64,000 nucleotides of DNA from positions 174,642 to 238,641 of the forward strand of contig NZ_LMUT01000005.1 in assembly GCF_009765785.1 (NCBI RefSeq). The letters are read 5' to 3'. A model generated the notes under the pieces. That model was not told the origin of the DNA. It was given only the letters and a program-made list of their open reading frames with translations, and did no database searches. The stretch comes from Granulicella sp. L46. Its GTDB lineage: Bacteria; Acidobacteriota; Terriglobia; Terriglobales; Acidobacteriaceae. Within the stretch, counting starts at the first letter, position 1. The number at the start of each line of letters is the position of its first letter. Both the position numbers and the translations under genes were made by a program. This document shows positions 17,993 to 26,269 of this stretch, in pieces.

Positions 17993-19318
17993 CTAGGAGG
18001 TGTAAACCTCTTTGGTTAACTGTGCGAGGGCGAGCGCGAGGACGCGGGTGCCGAGGGCGATGGATTCGGGGGTGGCGTATTCGTCGGGACGGTGGGATAC
18101 ACCGTTGCGGCAGGGGATGAAGAGCATGGCGACGGGAGCGATGGGGGCGATGAAGTTAGTGTCGTGGTAGGCACGTGCCACCATTTTTTTATAAGGGATG
18201 GCGTTGGACGTGCAGATGGATTCGAGGGTGGCGAGGATGTGGGGGTCGCTGATGGCGGGGACGTCGGCGTTGATTTTTTGTTCGGTGATGGTGACTTGGC
18301 GACGGGATTCGATCTCGCGGATGTCGTTGTGGAGGGCGGACATGATTTGGTTGCGACGGGCTACGTCGGTGTCGCGAATGTCGAGGGTGAGGGTGACGCG
18401 GGAGGGGACGGAGTTGATGGCGCCGGGATGGACGGCGATGGTGCCTACGGTGGCTACGGAGTCTGAGGTGCCGGAGGCGGCGTTGGCTGCGAGGGTGTGC
18501 TTCTCTATGGAGAGGATTGTTTCAGCGGCGGCGCAGAGGGCGTCGCGACGGTCGGGCATGAGGAGGGCGCCGGCGTGGCCGCCGAAGCCGGTGATCTCGT
18601 AGCGGTAGCTGGCGGGGGCGGCGATGTTGGTGACGATGCCGATGGGGATTTGCTCGCGTTCGAGGAGGGGGCCTTGCTCGATGTGGAGTTCTACCCAGGC
18701 GTGGTAGTAGTGCGGGGGGAGCTTGACGGTGTCGAGGCTGGCGGTGAAGCCGGCGGCCGTGCGGACGTCGTGCAGGGTCAGGCCGGTGGTGGCCTGGGGA
18801 TCAGTTTCGGGGAGCCGGTCGGGGAGGTTGTCGGCTGTGGTCGGGTCAATGGAGCCGCCGAGGAGGCGGGAGCCGATGCAGCCGATGCCGAAACGGGTGG
18901 GCTCCTCGGAGGTGAACATTAGGGTTTCGATGGAGCGCTTGGGGATGAAGCCGGACTCTTTGAGGGAGCGCATGGCTTCGAGGCCGCCGAGGACGCCGAC
19001 AGTGCCGTCGTACATGCCGGCGTGGGGGATGGCGTCGGTGTGGGAGCCGGTGCCTACGGCGGGGAGGGTGAGGTCGGTGCCGGGGAAGCGGATGAAGGTG
19101 TTGCCGATCGCGTCGACGCGGAGAGTGAAGCCTGCGGCTTCGGCGAGTGTGCGGATGTAGGCGCGGGCTTCGAGGTCGCGGGGAGTGAAGACGATGCGGG
19201 TGACGGCTGTGGTGGGGGAGGCGAGGGTGGTGTCGGTGTTGGGTGGGCAGTCGGTTAGGGTGGCGAGGTGGTGGAGCTCGCGGAGGAGGCGGTCGGTGTT
19301 GATGTGGAGGTCGGTCAT
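17993..19318 (-). CDS. M20-family Zn-dependent amidohydrolase, candidate ureidoglycolate amidohydrolase
   Basis: 441 residues of the M20 hydantoinase/carbamoylase subfamily. Metal and catalytic motifs: GTGSHTDAIPHAGMYDGTVGVLGGLEA (given here as the segments GTGSHTDAIP and MYDGTVGVLGG), TSEEPTRFG with the general-base Glu pair, HIEQGP, and a late ARAYHDTNF in place of the usual GxGHDA. The dimerisation domain contains GFGGHAGALLMPDRRDA. It belongs to the ureide cluster: the neighbour at 19651 makes ureidoglycolate and the paralogue at 20647 fits allantoate amidohydrolase better, so this enzyme most likely releases glyoxylate, ammonia and CO2 from ureidoglycolate. That assignment is from context. 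Confidence 0.82.
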   Translation of the reverse strand: MTDLHINTDRLLRELHHLATLTDCPPNTDTTLASPTTAVTRIVFTPRDLEARAYIRTLAEAAGFTLRVDAIGNTFIRFPGTDLTLPAVGTGSHTDAIPHAGMYDGTVGVLGGLEAMRSLKESGFIPKRSIETLMFTSEEPTRFGIGCIGSRLLGGSIDPTTADNLPDRLPETDPQATTGLTLHDVRTAAGFTASLDTVKLPPHYYHAWVELHIEQGPLLEREQIPIGIVTNIAAPASYRYEITGFGGHAGALLMPDRRDALCAAAETILSIEKHTLAANAASGTSDSVATVGTIAVHPGAINSVPSRVTLTLDIRDTDVARRNQIMSALHNDIREIESRRQVTITEQKINADVPAISDPHILATLESICTSNAIPYKKMVARAYHDTNFIAPIAPVAMLFIPCRNGVSHRPDEYATPESIALGTRVLALALAQLTKEVYTS

Positions 19319-19335
19319 GGTTGTTCCTTGAAGGA

Positions 19336-19632
19336 GCGGGCGCGCGATTCGCGCGCGAGAAGCAGGTTCCTCGCTGCGGTTGGAATGACAGACAGAAAGG
19401 CAAGAGCAACAGCAAGAAGCAGATTCTTAGAGGGAATGACAGAAAGAAAGGCAATAAGAACAGCAACAGCAACAGCAAAAGCAAAAGCGACGGCAACTAC
19501 AGGGGTCCTTCACTTCACCCAGGGTGACCGCGAAAAACAAACAAAGGCAGGTGCAACTGCGAGGGCAAAACCAAAAGAAGAAGCAGATCCCTGCGGGATG
19601 ACAACCAGAAAGGCAAAAGCAGCAGCAAGGGC
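19336..19632 (+). repeat. Family A hairpin-module array, copy 2
   Basis: Fills nearly all of the 332-base gap. Modules: CGCGCG/CGCGCG around ATT (341-355 of 19 kb), TTCC/GGAA, a partly decayed ATTC/GGGAAT module, hexamer tract with AACAGC units, a TCC/GGG-type module, and a perfect ATCCC/GGGAT hairpin with loop TGC near 19587-19600, each ending in ATGAC or GTGAC. It lies downstream of the ureidoglycolate-pathway gene that ends at 19651. Confidence 0.85.
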
Positions 19633-19650
19633 GTGTTGTGCCCGGGGACG

Positions 19651-20415
19651 TCAGCCGAGGGGATGGCGGTTGAAGTCTTTGTAGATTAGATATTTTGCGG
19701 GCGCTTTGCCTATGGCGCCGAACCATTGGGGGCAGTAGGCGGACATCCAGATGAAGTCGCCGGCTTTGGTTGGGTACCAGCTGTCGCCTAGGCGGTAGAT
19801 GCCGCCGCCTTCTAGCATTAGCAGGCCGTGCTCCATGTAGTGGATCTCTACTTGCGAGAGGGCGGCGCCGGGGTCGTAGGTCATGGTGTTTACGGCGAAG
19901 TCGAAGATGTGGGAGTCGGGCAGGAGGGAGCGGACCTGGAGGCCGGGGTCTCCGTTGAGGGCGACCGGGGCGATGTCGGGTTCGCGGTTGAGGAGGAACC
20001 ATGGATCGGGGTCGGCGCCGGGGTCGTTGATGTAAAGCGGGTCGAGAGGGAGGAAGGGCTTGTCGATGACGGCTACGCGTGCGGGTGTGACGGCGGTGAG
20101 CGTGTGTTCATAGCCCGTCGGGAAGTAGGCGTAGCTGCCGGGGGAGAGGTCGTGGGGGATGGACTTGCCTGGCTCGTCTAGTTTGAGATTGCCTTCGAGG
20201 ACGTAGAGGAACCGTTGGCTCGGGCCTTGGATGAGTTTGCCGTCGGCTGCTATTTCGAGGGTCATCATAGTGAAGGCGGCGCCGGTGGGGGGAGCGACGT
20301 GGACGATGGCGAGGCCGTTGGTGAGGCCGGGGAGGGGCGTGCGGATGAAGGTGTCGGGGGTGAGGAGCAGGTGGTCGCGATGGTTCGCGCTGCGCGTTTG
20401 GCCGAGGTTGTGCAT
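19651..20415 (-). CDS. allE: (S)-ureidoglycine aminohydrolase
   Basis: 254 residues, a bicupin of the AllE/YlbA/UGlyAH family, matching its usual length. It converts (S)-ureidoglycine to (S)-ureidoglycolate and ammonia, fixing stereochemistry after allantoate amidohydrolase. Features: N-terminal RDHLLLTPDTFIRTPLPG, first cupin with GPSQRFLYVLEGNLKL, middle FLLNREPDIAPVAL-type linker, second cupin with metal ligands in QVEIHYMEHGLLMLEG and closing GDFIWMSAYCPQWFGA. Start ATG 20413-20415 follows a family B tract. It sits between the two M20 hydrolases, the order expected for the ureidoglycine route. Confidence 0.93.
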   Translation of the reverse strand: MHNLGQTRSANHRDHLLLTPDTFIRTPLPGLTNGLAIVHVAPPTGAAFTMMTLEIAADGKLIQGPSQRFLYVLEGNLKLDEPGKSIPHDLSPGSYAYFPTGYEHTLTAVTPARVAVIDKPFLPLDPLYINDPGADPDPWFLLNREPDIAPVALNGDPGLQVRSLLPDSHIFDFAVNTMTYDPGAALSQVEIHYMEHGLLMLEGGGIYRLGDSWYPTKAGDFIWMSAYCPQWFGAIGKAPAKYLIYKDFNRHPLG

Positions 20416-20416
20416 A

Positions 20417-20472
20417 GGAGAGAGTGTAGAGGAAAAGGGCAGGGGATAGAGCGTAGAGGATAGGGGATAGGG
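20417..20472 (+). repeat. Family B GTAGAGN tract, copy 3
   Basis: agagagtgtagaggaaaagg then gatagagcgtagaggatagg, immediately upstream of the ureidoglycine aminohydrolase ATG. It is followed by a tagcttttagcttctaggg segment (20480-20500) that also appears near 48886 and 51870. Confidence 0.75.
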
Positions 20473-20563
20473 AAGCGGCTCCTAGCTTTTAGCTTCTAGG
20501 GAAAGGCAACTGCAGAAGCGGAGTTCGGTGGGCGACAGCGTCCATGAGGATGGGGTCGGCTGG

Positions 20564-20640
20564 AAGAAGAACGGGAGACAGCAGGTTCCTCGCTGCGCTC
20601 GGAATGACAGCCAGAAAGGCAAGGCAGAGGCGAAAGCGGC
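20564..20640 (+). repeat. Family A hairpin-module array, copy 3 (short)
   Basis: Contains agaacgggagacagcagg, the TTCC/GGAA module at about 20586-20604, the ATGACAGCCAGAAAGG end and a brief hexamer tract, directly beside the stop of the allantoate amidohydrolase gene. The second class of module (GGTCC type) is absent. Confidence 0.8.
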
Positions 20641-20646
20641 GGTGGG

Positions 20647-21918
20647 TTATTTGTGGGGGTGGAGGTGTAGGAGGAGGTTTAGGACTGTGGCTAGGGCGGC
20701 TTCTACGTCTTCGAGGCGGACGTCTTCGTCGGGGTGGTGGGAGAGGCCGTTGGGGGAGCGGAGGAAGAGCATGGTGGTGGGGACGGCGGCGGCGAGAATC
20801 ATGGCGTCGTGGCCAGCGCCGGAGAAAATTGGTTGAGCGTCGAAGCCGGCTCGCTCGGCGGCTTGATGAAGCTTGAGGGTTAGGTCGCGATCCATGGGGA
20901 CCGCGCGCTGCTCGGACTGGACGGTGGCATGGACGCGAACGCCGCGGAGGGCGCCGGCGGCTTCGGCCTTGGTGAGCAGATGGGCGATGGCGGCGTGGCG
21001 GGATTCGTCTTTCGGGTGGCGTATGTCGAGGGAGGTGCGGACCGTGCCGGGGATGACGTTGATGGCTCCGGGCTCGGTGGAGATGCGGCCGACGGTGGCG
21101 ACGAGTTGGGTGTAGTTGGCGGCGTAGCGCTCGACTTCGACGATCCATTGGGCGGCGGCGGCGAGGGCGTCCTGGCGCAGCGACATGGGGGTGGTGCCGG
21201 CGTGGTTGGCGTGGCCTTCGAAGGTGAGCTCGAGGCGGGACTGGCCGACGATGGCTTCGACTACGGCCAGGGAGGTGTCGCTCTTGTCGAGGACGGGGCC
21301 TTGTTCGATGTGGACTTCGAGGGCGCCGAAGGTGTTGGGGGCTAGCGGGCAGGTGAGGGGGATGTTGTCGGGGTCGAGGTGCGTGCCGTCGGTGCGCGTG
21401 AAGTTGCGGATGGCGTCGGCGAGGGTGATGCCGGCGGCGTCGGTGCGGGCGAGATGGTCGGGGTTGAGTTGGCCGGTGGTGGCTAGCGAGGAGAGGAAGG
21501 GGAAGCCGAAGCGGACGCCCTCTTCTTCGGCGAAGGCGATGAGCTCGATGTGGAAGGGGAGAGGTGTGGCGCCTAGTTGCTCGATGGCGGCGAGGCCGAG
21601 GAGGACGCCGAGGGGGCCGTCGAAGGCGCCGGCGTTGGTGATGGTGTCGATGTGGGAGAAGAGGACGAAGGTGGGGGCGTCGGGGTGGGGAGAGCGGCGC
21701 GTGGCGCGGAGATTGCCGGCGTCGTCGGTGCGGGCGGTGAGGTTGGCCTGGCGGATCCACCACTCGAGGAGGGTGTGGGCGTCGCGTGTGGCGGGCGAGA
21801 GGAAGAGGCGGGTGGTTTGGTTGGGGATGTCGGTGATGCGGGCGAGCTCGCGGCAGCGCGCGATCACGGTGGTGGCGCGGGCGGCGAGGGATTCGGTGGT
21901 GGTGGGCGTGTGGGGCAT
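20647..21918 (-). CDS. allC: Allantoate amidohydrolase (M20 family)
   Basis: 423 residues of the M20 AllC/hydantoinase group. It hydrolyses allantoate to (S)-ureidoglycine, ammonia and CO2 using a two-metal site. Motifs: FSHIDTITNAGAFDGPLGV (first metal ligands), FAEEEGVRFGFPF (general-base Glu), EVHIEQGPVLD, GHANHAGTTPMSLRQDAL in the dimerisation domain, SGAGHDAMILAAAVPTTML and the final ligand in GLSHHPDED. Compared with the sister at 17993 it keeps the typical GAGHDA motif, which favours the allantoate role. It is upstream of allE in a minus-strand run. Confidence 0.88.
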   Translation of the reverse strand: MPHTPTTTESLAARATTVIARCRELARITDIPNQTTRLFLSPATRDAHTLLEWWIRQANLTARTDDAGNLRATRRSPHPDAPTFVLFSHIDTITNAGAFDGPLGVLLGLAAIEQLGATPLPFHIELIAFAEEEGVRFGFPFLSSLATTGQLNPDHLARTDAAGITLADAIRNFTRTDGTHLDPDNIPLTCPLAPNTFGALEVHIEQGPVLDKSDTSLAVVEAIVGQSRLELTFEGHANHAGTTPMSLRQDALAAAAQWIVEVERYAANYTQLVATVGRISTEPGAINVIPGTVRTSLDIRHPKDESRHAAIAHLLTKAEAAGALRGVRVHATVQSEQRAVPMDRDLTLKLHQAAERAGFDAQPIFSGAGHDAMILAAAVPTTMLFLRSPNGLSHHPDEDVRLEDVEAALATVLNLLLHLHPHK

Positions 21919-22107
21919 GCAGCAATCATTCTACGGTCCTGCGTGGACGGCGGTCCTGCGCGGACGGCGAGAGTTGAGTTTGGTGGATCATGGAGCGTAC
22001 ATCCCACTGATGACGAGAAGATGTCATGAATGGGGCGCCCCGCAGTTGTGGCGGCCCACCTTAGGCGCAACGTACGCGCCGAAGATGGGGAGCCCAGTGG
22101 GGAGGGA

Positions 22108-22989
22108 CTAAGCGCGGCGGATGGTGGCTTCGATGGTGCCGTGGGGTTCGTCGGTGGGGACGAAGATGTGGTTGGGGTTTTCCTGGCCGAAGCGAGCGAG
22201 GTCGACGAGGAGGTTGTGCTTGTTGGGCATGAGGAGGTAGATCTCGTCGATGAGGGTGGTGTGGTGGAGCGCGGCTTCGGCCATGGCGTAGAGGGTTTGC
22301 TGGACGGAGAGGGAGTCGTGCTTGGCGAAGACGGTGATCATGACGTCGCGAATGTGATCGCGGACTTTGTTGAAGTCGATGGCATTTTCCGGAGAGGACG
22401 CGGCGCTTGCAATGGCTTCGGGGGCGTAGGGCCATTCGGCCTTGAGGGCCGTGCCGAAGAGACGGTCGGTGGTTTCGGGGAGGGTGGTGAGGGAGTCCTT
22501 GATGTAGCCGGTGAAGGCGGAGTTCGAGGTCTTCAGGAGGGTGAGGCGGTCGAGGCCGGCGGTGATGGTGAAGGGAGCGTTTTGCGCGCGCGCAACGGTG
22601 GTGGTCTGGCGTTCGTCGGAGCCGCGCATGAAGGCGGTGGGGAAGGGCTTGCCGTCGACGGTGAGACGCTTCCAGAGAGTGGATTCGATGATGACTTCGG
22701 CGGAGGCGACCTGGGGGTTGCGAGTGAGGATGTAGTCGACGAGCTCCTGGGCGTAGCACTCCATGGAGGTGGACTTGGTTTGGCGTGCGACGAAGTAGAC
22801 GGTGTTCTTCATCGTGTCGGTGGGGAGGATTTTGGAGTTGTCGCCGAGGGTGTGGGCTGTTTCGAAGTCGCCGGTGAGGAGGATTTGGACGGTCCACTCG
22901 TCGAGGTCGTGGTGGTCGAAGTGCTTGGTGAGACGCATGAGGCGGACGCGGGATTTGCCGTAGCGGTTGGTGTGGAGTTTTGCGGGCAT
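22108..22989 (-). CDS. Uricase (factor-independent urate hydroxylase)
   Basis: 293 residues, the usual length for cofactor-free uricase of the T-fold family. It oxidises urate with O2 to 5-hydroxyisourate and H2O2. Visible: N-terminal NRYGKSRVRLMRL with the catalytic Lys region, the catalytic Thr in LPTDTMKNTVYFVA, the DRLTLLKTSNSAFTGY strand, and the C-terminal LPNKHNLL-like segment LLMPNKHNLLVDL. No XdhC or molybdenum enzyme is adjacent, so xanthine dehydrogenase must lie elsewhere. H2O2 from the reaction would need a catalase outside the window. Confidence 0.94.
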   Translation of the reverse strand: MPAKLHTNRYGKSRVRLMRLTKHFDHHDLDEWTVQILLTGDFETAHTLGDNSKILPTDTMKNTVYFVARQTKSTSMECYAQELVDYILTRNPQVASAEVIIESTLWKRLTVDGKPFPTAFMRGSDERQTTTVARAQNAPFTITAGLDRLTLLKTSNSAFTGYIKDSLTTLPETTDRLFGTALKAEWPYAPEAIASAASSPENAIDFNKVRDHIRDVMITVFAKHDSLSVQQTLYAMAEAALHHTTLIDEIYLLMPNKHNLLVDLARFGQENPNHIFVPTDEPHGTIEATIRRA

Positions 22990-23005
22990 GTGGGCTCCTG
23001 GGTGC

Positions 23006-23046
23006 GAGTTGTCAGTTGTTCGTTCTCAGTTCTCAGTTGTGCGTTA
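23006..23046 (+). repeat. Family C TTCTCAGTTG repeat, copy 3
   Basis: gagttgtcagttgttcgttc and tcagttctcagttgtgcg in the 72-base gap between HIU hydrolase and uricase; it would lie in the leader of the uricase gene (minus strand) or between two cistrons. Confidence 0.65.
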
Positions 23047-23061
23047 CAGGCACTGAGTCGA

Positions 23062-23397
23062 TCAACTGCCTCTGTACGTTGTGTAGCCGTTGGCGGTGAG
23101 CAGGAGAGGGATGTGGTGGTGCTGGGTGGGGTCTGTGATGGTGAAGACTATTTCGATGTAGGGGTAAAGGCTGGGCAGGCTCAGCGCATGGAAGTAGGGC
23201 GCGGTGTTGAAGCGGAGCTTGTAGGTGGCGGCGGCGAGAGGGTTGTTGCCGAGGAGGGTTTTGCAGCGGCCGTCGGCGTCAGTGTGGCCGCTGCCGATGT
23301 CGTGCCAGGCTTCGGCATCGAGTTGCGAGAGCGTGATGGTTACGTTGGCGGCGGGGCGTCCGAGCGCTGTGTCGAGGATGTGAGTGGAGAGTCCCAT
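23062..23397 (-). CDS. 5-Hydroxyisourate hydrolase (transthyretin-like)
   Basis: 111 residues from the ATG at 23395-23397; the frame is open much further upstream but only this part is the protein. It hydrolyses 5-hydroxyisourate from uricase to OHCU. Family signature: N-terminal LSTHILDTALGRPA (His ligand), HTDADGRC in the middle, PYIEIVFTI and PLLLTANGYTTYRGS with the diagnostic C-terminal YRGS. The family B tract is three bases upstream of the start. The upstream neighbour (OHCU decarboxylase) and the downstream neighbour (uricase) supply the steps on either side. Confidence 0.94.
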   Translation of the reverse strand: MGLSTHILDTALGRPAANVTITLSQLDAEAWHDIGSGHTDADGRCKTLLGNNPLAAATYKLRFNTAPYFHALSLPSLYPYIEIVFTITDPTQHHHIPLLLTANGYTTYRGS

Positions 23398-23400
23398 TGG

Positions 23401-23438
23401 ACAGAGTGTAGAGGATAGAGGGTAGAGCGTAGAGAGGG
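23401..23438 (+). repeat. Family B GTAGAGN tract, copy 4
   Basis: acagagtgtagaggatagag then ggtagagcgtagagaggg, filling the 44-base gap between the OHCU decarboxylase stop and the HIU hydrolase ATG. Confidence 0.78.
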
Positions 23439-23441
23439 ACT

Positions 23442-23957
23442 TTAAGAGGCCAGCCACTTGCGAAGGCGGATCTGGGTGATTTGGCGTTGTTGTTCGGCGG
23501 CTTCGCGGAGTTCGGTGGCAGGGTCGTTGAAGAGGCGGCGTTGGAGGATGGCTAGCATCTCGTCGGCGGATTTGCCGGTGGCGCAGACGATGAAGATGCG
23601 TCCGAACTTTTCTTCGTAGGCGCGGTTGGCGGCGGCGAGGGCGGCTTCGGTGTCGGTGGTGAGTTGCGCGGTGGACTGTTCGGTTGCGGAGAGAGCGAGG
23701 CTCTCGGCGGTGGCGGATTTGGCGTGGCGCTCGCCGATGCGGGGGTGGGAGTCGAAGGCATGTTGCTGGTCGGCGGCGGGGAGGGAGCGCCAGACTATGT
23801 CGGCGGTGCAGGTTAGGTCGAAGGGGGTAGCGAAGGGGCGGAGGGCGGCCAGTTGGTCGGCCCAGGCCTGCGAACCGTTGCAGGGGAGGATGGCTGCTGC
23901 GGCGGCGGAGGTGTCGAGGGCGTGCCAGGCGTCGAGGGTGGGGTTGGTGGTCGACAT
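23442..23957 (-). CDS. OHCU decarboxylase
   Basis: 171 residues of the UraD family, which decarboxylates 2-oxo-4-hydroxy-4-carboxy-5-ureidoimidazoline stereospecifically to (S)-allantoin. Key motifs present: catalytic His in SHPRIGERH (about residue 70), Glu following it, and FIVCATGKSADEMLAIL with the substrate-binding Arg/Lys pattern, then RLRKWLAS at the end. Length is family-typical. It is the third step of the urate branch; 44 bases separate it from the HIU hydrolase gene downstream. Confidence 0.93.
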   Translation of the reverse strand: MSTTNPTLDAWHALDTSAAAAAILPCNGSQAWADQLAALRPFATPFDLTCTADIVWRSLPAADQQHAFDSHPRIGERHAKSATAESLALSATEQSTAQLTTDTEAALAAANRAYEEKFGRIFIVCATGKSADEMLAILQRRLFNDPATELREAAEQQRQITQIRLRKWLAS

Positions 23958-23974
23958 AGTTGGTGGTGTTGGTC

Positions 23975-24175
23975 GAAGAACGGGAGACAGCAGGTTCCTC
24001 GCTGCGCTCGGAATGACAGCCAGAAAAGCAAATGCAAATGCAGAAGCGAAAACGAAAGCAAAGGCAAAGACGAAGGCGAAGGCAAAGGCGAAGGCAGAAG
24101 CAAATACAGAAGCGAAATACAGCGGTCTCTCGACTGCGCATGACGTGAAGCCGTCATGCTTCGGTCGAGATGACG
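23975..24175 (+). repeat. Family A hairpin-module array, copy 4
   Basis: TTCC/GGAA module, about 110 bases of AAGCAAA/AGGCGAA hexamers, then an unusually long nested module: outer stem TCTCGAC (24128-24134) with GTCGAGA (24164-24170) and inner stem GCATGACG (24138-24145) with CGTCATGC (24152-24159), ending in TGACG. It lies between OHCU decarboxylase and the allantoinase stop; the following 100 bases (24176-24274) hold nothing I recognise. Confidence 0.85.
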
Positions 24176-24274
24176 AATTTTACCGCGTTGCTTTACGGTG
24201 TTGAATTGCTTTGTCGAGTTGGATTTGACCGTTGGATTTGGCCGCGTTGCACTTACCTCGTTTATGGAGGCGGT

Positions 24275-25702
24275 TTAGGAAAAGGATATCTGGTGTTCGC
24301 GGCCTTGGGGTGGGAGGGAGAATTCGTCGGTGTTGTTGGTGCGGGTGAAGACTCGTTGGCCGCGGAGCCAAGTGGAGCGGACCTGGCCGCGGAGAGTTTC
24401 GCCTAGGTAGGGGGAGATTTTGTGGCGGTAGTGGAGCATGTCGGGGGTGAGGGTGAAGATCGCGTCGGGGTCGAAGGCTACGAGATTGGCGTGCTTGCCG
24501 GGTTCGATGGAGCCGATGTGCGTGGCGAGGCCGGCGAGACGGGCGGGCGCGGCGGAGGTCCAGTGGGCTAGGTGTGTGAGGGGGAGCTCGCGGCGGGTGC
24601 ACTCGGTCCAGAGGACGGAGAGCGCGGTGGAGAGAGAGGGGATGCCGCCCCAGGCCAGGTCGAAGCGGCCGGCGGCTGTATTCCCATTTTTGTAGTCTTT
24701 CAATCGCTTCATGTGCGGCGGGCAGGGAGAGTGGTCGGTGGCTATCAGGTCGATGGTGCCGTCGATGAGGGCTTGCCAGAGTTGTTCGCGGTTGGCGGCG
24801 CTGCGGATGGCTGGTGCGGACTTGCAGAGAGTGGGGCCGTTGGGATTCGCGGGGATGGTCTCGGCGGTGAGGTGCAGGAAGTGCGGACAGGTTTCGACCG
24901 TGACGGGAAGGCCTTCGCGCTTGGCGGCGGCGATGAGTGGAAGTGCACGCGCTGTCGAAAGGTGGACGATGTGGAGCTTGAAGCGGTGTTCGCGGCAGAG
25001 TTCTAGAAGCATTTCGATGGCGTCTAGCTCGGCTTCGTCGGGGCGGGAGGCTAGGTAGGTGGCGTATTGCGTCCAGTCGGCGTTGGTGGCGTTGAGGTGG
25101 GCTACGGCGGCGTTGATGGAGGGGTCAAGTTCGGCGTGGACTAGGAGGGGAAGGCCGGTGCGGACGATGTGGGGGATGGCGCGGATGAGGTTTTGTTTGT
25201 CGATGGCGGTGAAGCCGTCGCAGCCGGGGTAGATGAGGAAGCTTTTGAAGCCGGCTACGCCGGCTGAGGCGAGGGGTTCAAGGTCGCGCTGGTTGTTGTC
25301 GACGCAGCCGCCCCAGAAGGCGTAGTCGATCATGCACTGCGAGGTTCCGTTGGGGCCGCCAGTTGCTGCGGCTTCTCGCTTGAGCTCGAGGGCGGCGACG
25401 TTGGTGGTTTCGGGGAGGCAGTTGAGCGGCATGTCGATGAGGGTGGTGAAGCCGCCGGCGGCTGCGGCCCGGGTGGCGGTGGCGAAGCCTTCCCAGTCGG
25501 TGCGGCCGGGTTCGTTGATGTGAGTGTGGACGTCGATAAGGCCGGGGAGCAGGGCGAGCGAGCCGAGATCTTCGGTGGGGAGATTCGAATGGCGGGATGC
25601 GTTTGGGTGGACTGCGGAGATGATGCCGTCCTCGATGATGACCGTGGCATCCTGCTCGCCATGGGGCGTGATCACGCGACGGGAGCGGAGAGCGTGTACC
25701 AT
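24275..25702 (-). CDS. allB: Allantoinase (cyclic amidohydrolase)
   Basis: 475 residues from the ATG at 25700-25702; the open frame extends upstream to 26329 through noncoding and opposite-strand sequence. It opens the allantoin ring to allantoate. Dihydroorotase-like metal site: LIDVHTHINEPGRTDWEGF (His-x-His), the carbamylated Lys in GFKSFLIYPGCDG, HAELDPS, KLHIVHLSTARAL, and the catalytic Asp in IATDHSPCPPHMK. The C-terminal GSIEPGKHANLVAFD closes the composite domain. A family B tract lies in its leader. Together with the genes from 17993 to 23957 it completes the urate-to-glyoxylate route. Confidence 0.94.
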   Translation of the reverse strand: MVHALRSRRVITPHGEQDATVIIEDGIISAVHPNASRHSNLPTEDLGSLALLPGLIDVHTHINEPGRTDWEGFATATRAAAAGGFTTLIDMPLNCLPETTNVAALELKREAAATGGPNGTSQCMIDYAFWGGCVDNNQRDLEPLASAGVAGFKSFLIYPGCDGFTAIDKQNLIRAIPHIVRTGLPLLVHAELDPSINAAVAHLNATNADWTQYATYLASRPDEAELDAIEMLLELCREHRFKLHIVHLSTARALPLIAAAKREGLPVTVETCPHFLHLTAETIPANPNGPTLCKSAPAIRSAANREQLWQALIDGTIDLIATDHSPCPPHMKRLKDYKNGNTAAGRFDLAWGGIPSLSTALSVLWTECTRRELPLTHLAHWTSAAPARLAGLATHIGSIEPGKHANLVAFDPDAIFTLTPDMLHYRHKISPYLGETLRGQVRSTWLRGQRVFTRTNNTDEFSLPPQGREHQISFS

Positions 25703-25716
25703 GATGCTGATTACAA

Positions 25717-25755
25717 CAGAGTGTAGAGGATAGGGGATAGAGGGTAGGGAGAGAC
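25717..25755 (+). repeat. Family B GTAGAGN tract, copy 5
   Basis: cagagtgtagaggatagggg then atagagggtagggagag, 14 bases upstream of the allantoinase start and also 40 bases upstream of the divergent guanine deaminase. Confidence 0.75.
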
Positions 25756-25792
25756 TCTCTACTCGAAAGCTGGGTGCTTTCGTGGAGGCGGG

Positions 25793-26269
25793 ATGGAAGG
25801 TGGTAACCAAGAGTTTATGCAGCAGGCGATTGCGTTGGCGGTTGAGAACGTGACCAGCGGGCGGGGCGGACCGTTCGGCGCCGTGATCGTGAAGGATGGC
25901 AAGGTGATTGCGACCGGCGCGAACCAGGTGACTGCGACGAATGATCCGACCGCGCATGCGGAGGTGACGGCGCTTCGGAATGCGTGCGCGTCGCTGGCGG
26001 CGTTTCAGCTGGAGGGTTGCGATATCTATAGCAGCTGCGAGCCGTGTCCTATGTGTCTTGCGGCGATTTATTGGGCGCGGTGCCGGACAATTTATTACGG
26101 GTGTACGGCAGCGGATGCGGCGAAGGCTGGATTCGATGATGCGTATTTGTATGAAGAGATGAAGAAGCCGCTTGGTGAGCGGACGTTGCCGGTTGTGAAT
26201 CTGTGTCGGGAAGATGCGGGGAAGGCGTTTGCTGCGTGGATGGAAAGCCCAATGAGAGTGGAGTATTGA
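25793..26269 (+). CDS. guaD: Guanine deaminase (CDA-fold nucleoside/base deaminase)
   Basis: 158 residues of the cytidine-deaminase fold, guanine deaminase type. Zinc site: HAEVTAL (catalytic HAE) and SCEPCPMCLAAIYWA. The segment AFDDAYLYEE-like FDDAYLYEEMKKPL and the tail MRVEY are typical for guanine deaminase rather than TadA, whose C-terminal helix differs. It converts guanine to xanthine and so feeds the purine pathway encoded on the other strand; it is divergent from allantoinase with a 90-base gap. GGAGG lies shortly before the ATG. The stop overlaps the hom start (TGATG). Confidence 0.86.
   Translation: MEGGNQEFMQQAIALAVENVTSGRGGPFGAVIVKDGKVIATGANQVTATNDPTAHAEVTALRNACASLAAFQLEGCDIYSSCEPCPMCLAAIYWARCRTIYYGCTAADAAKAGFDDAYLYEEMKKPLGERTLPVVNLCREDAGKAFAAWMESPMRVEY

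Noticed and set aside
25793-26269. tRNA adenosine deaminase (TadA) for the CDA-fold gene
   Set aside because: The FDDAYLYEE segment and the C-terminal MRVEY end fit guanine deaminase, as does the purine-degradation context.
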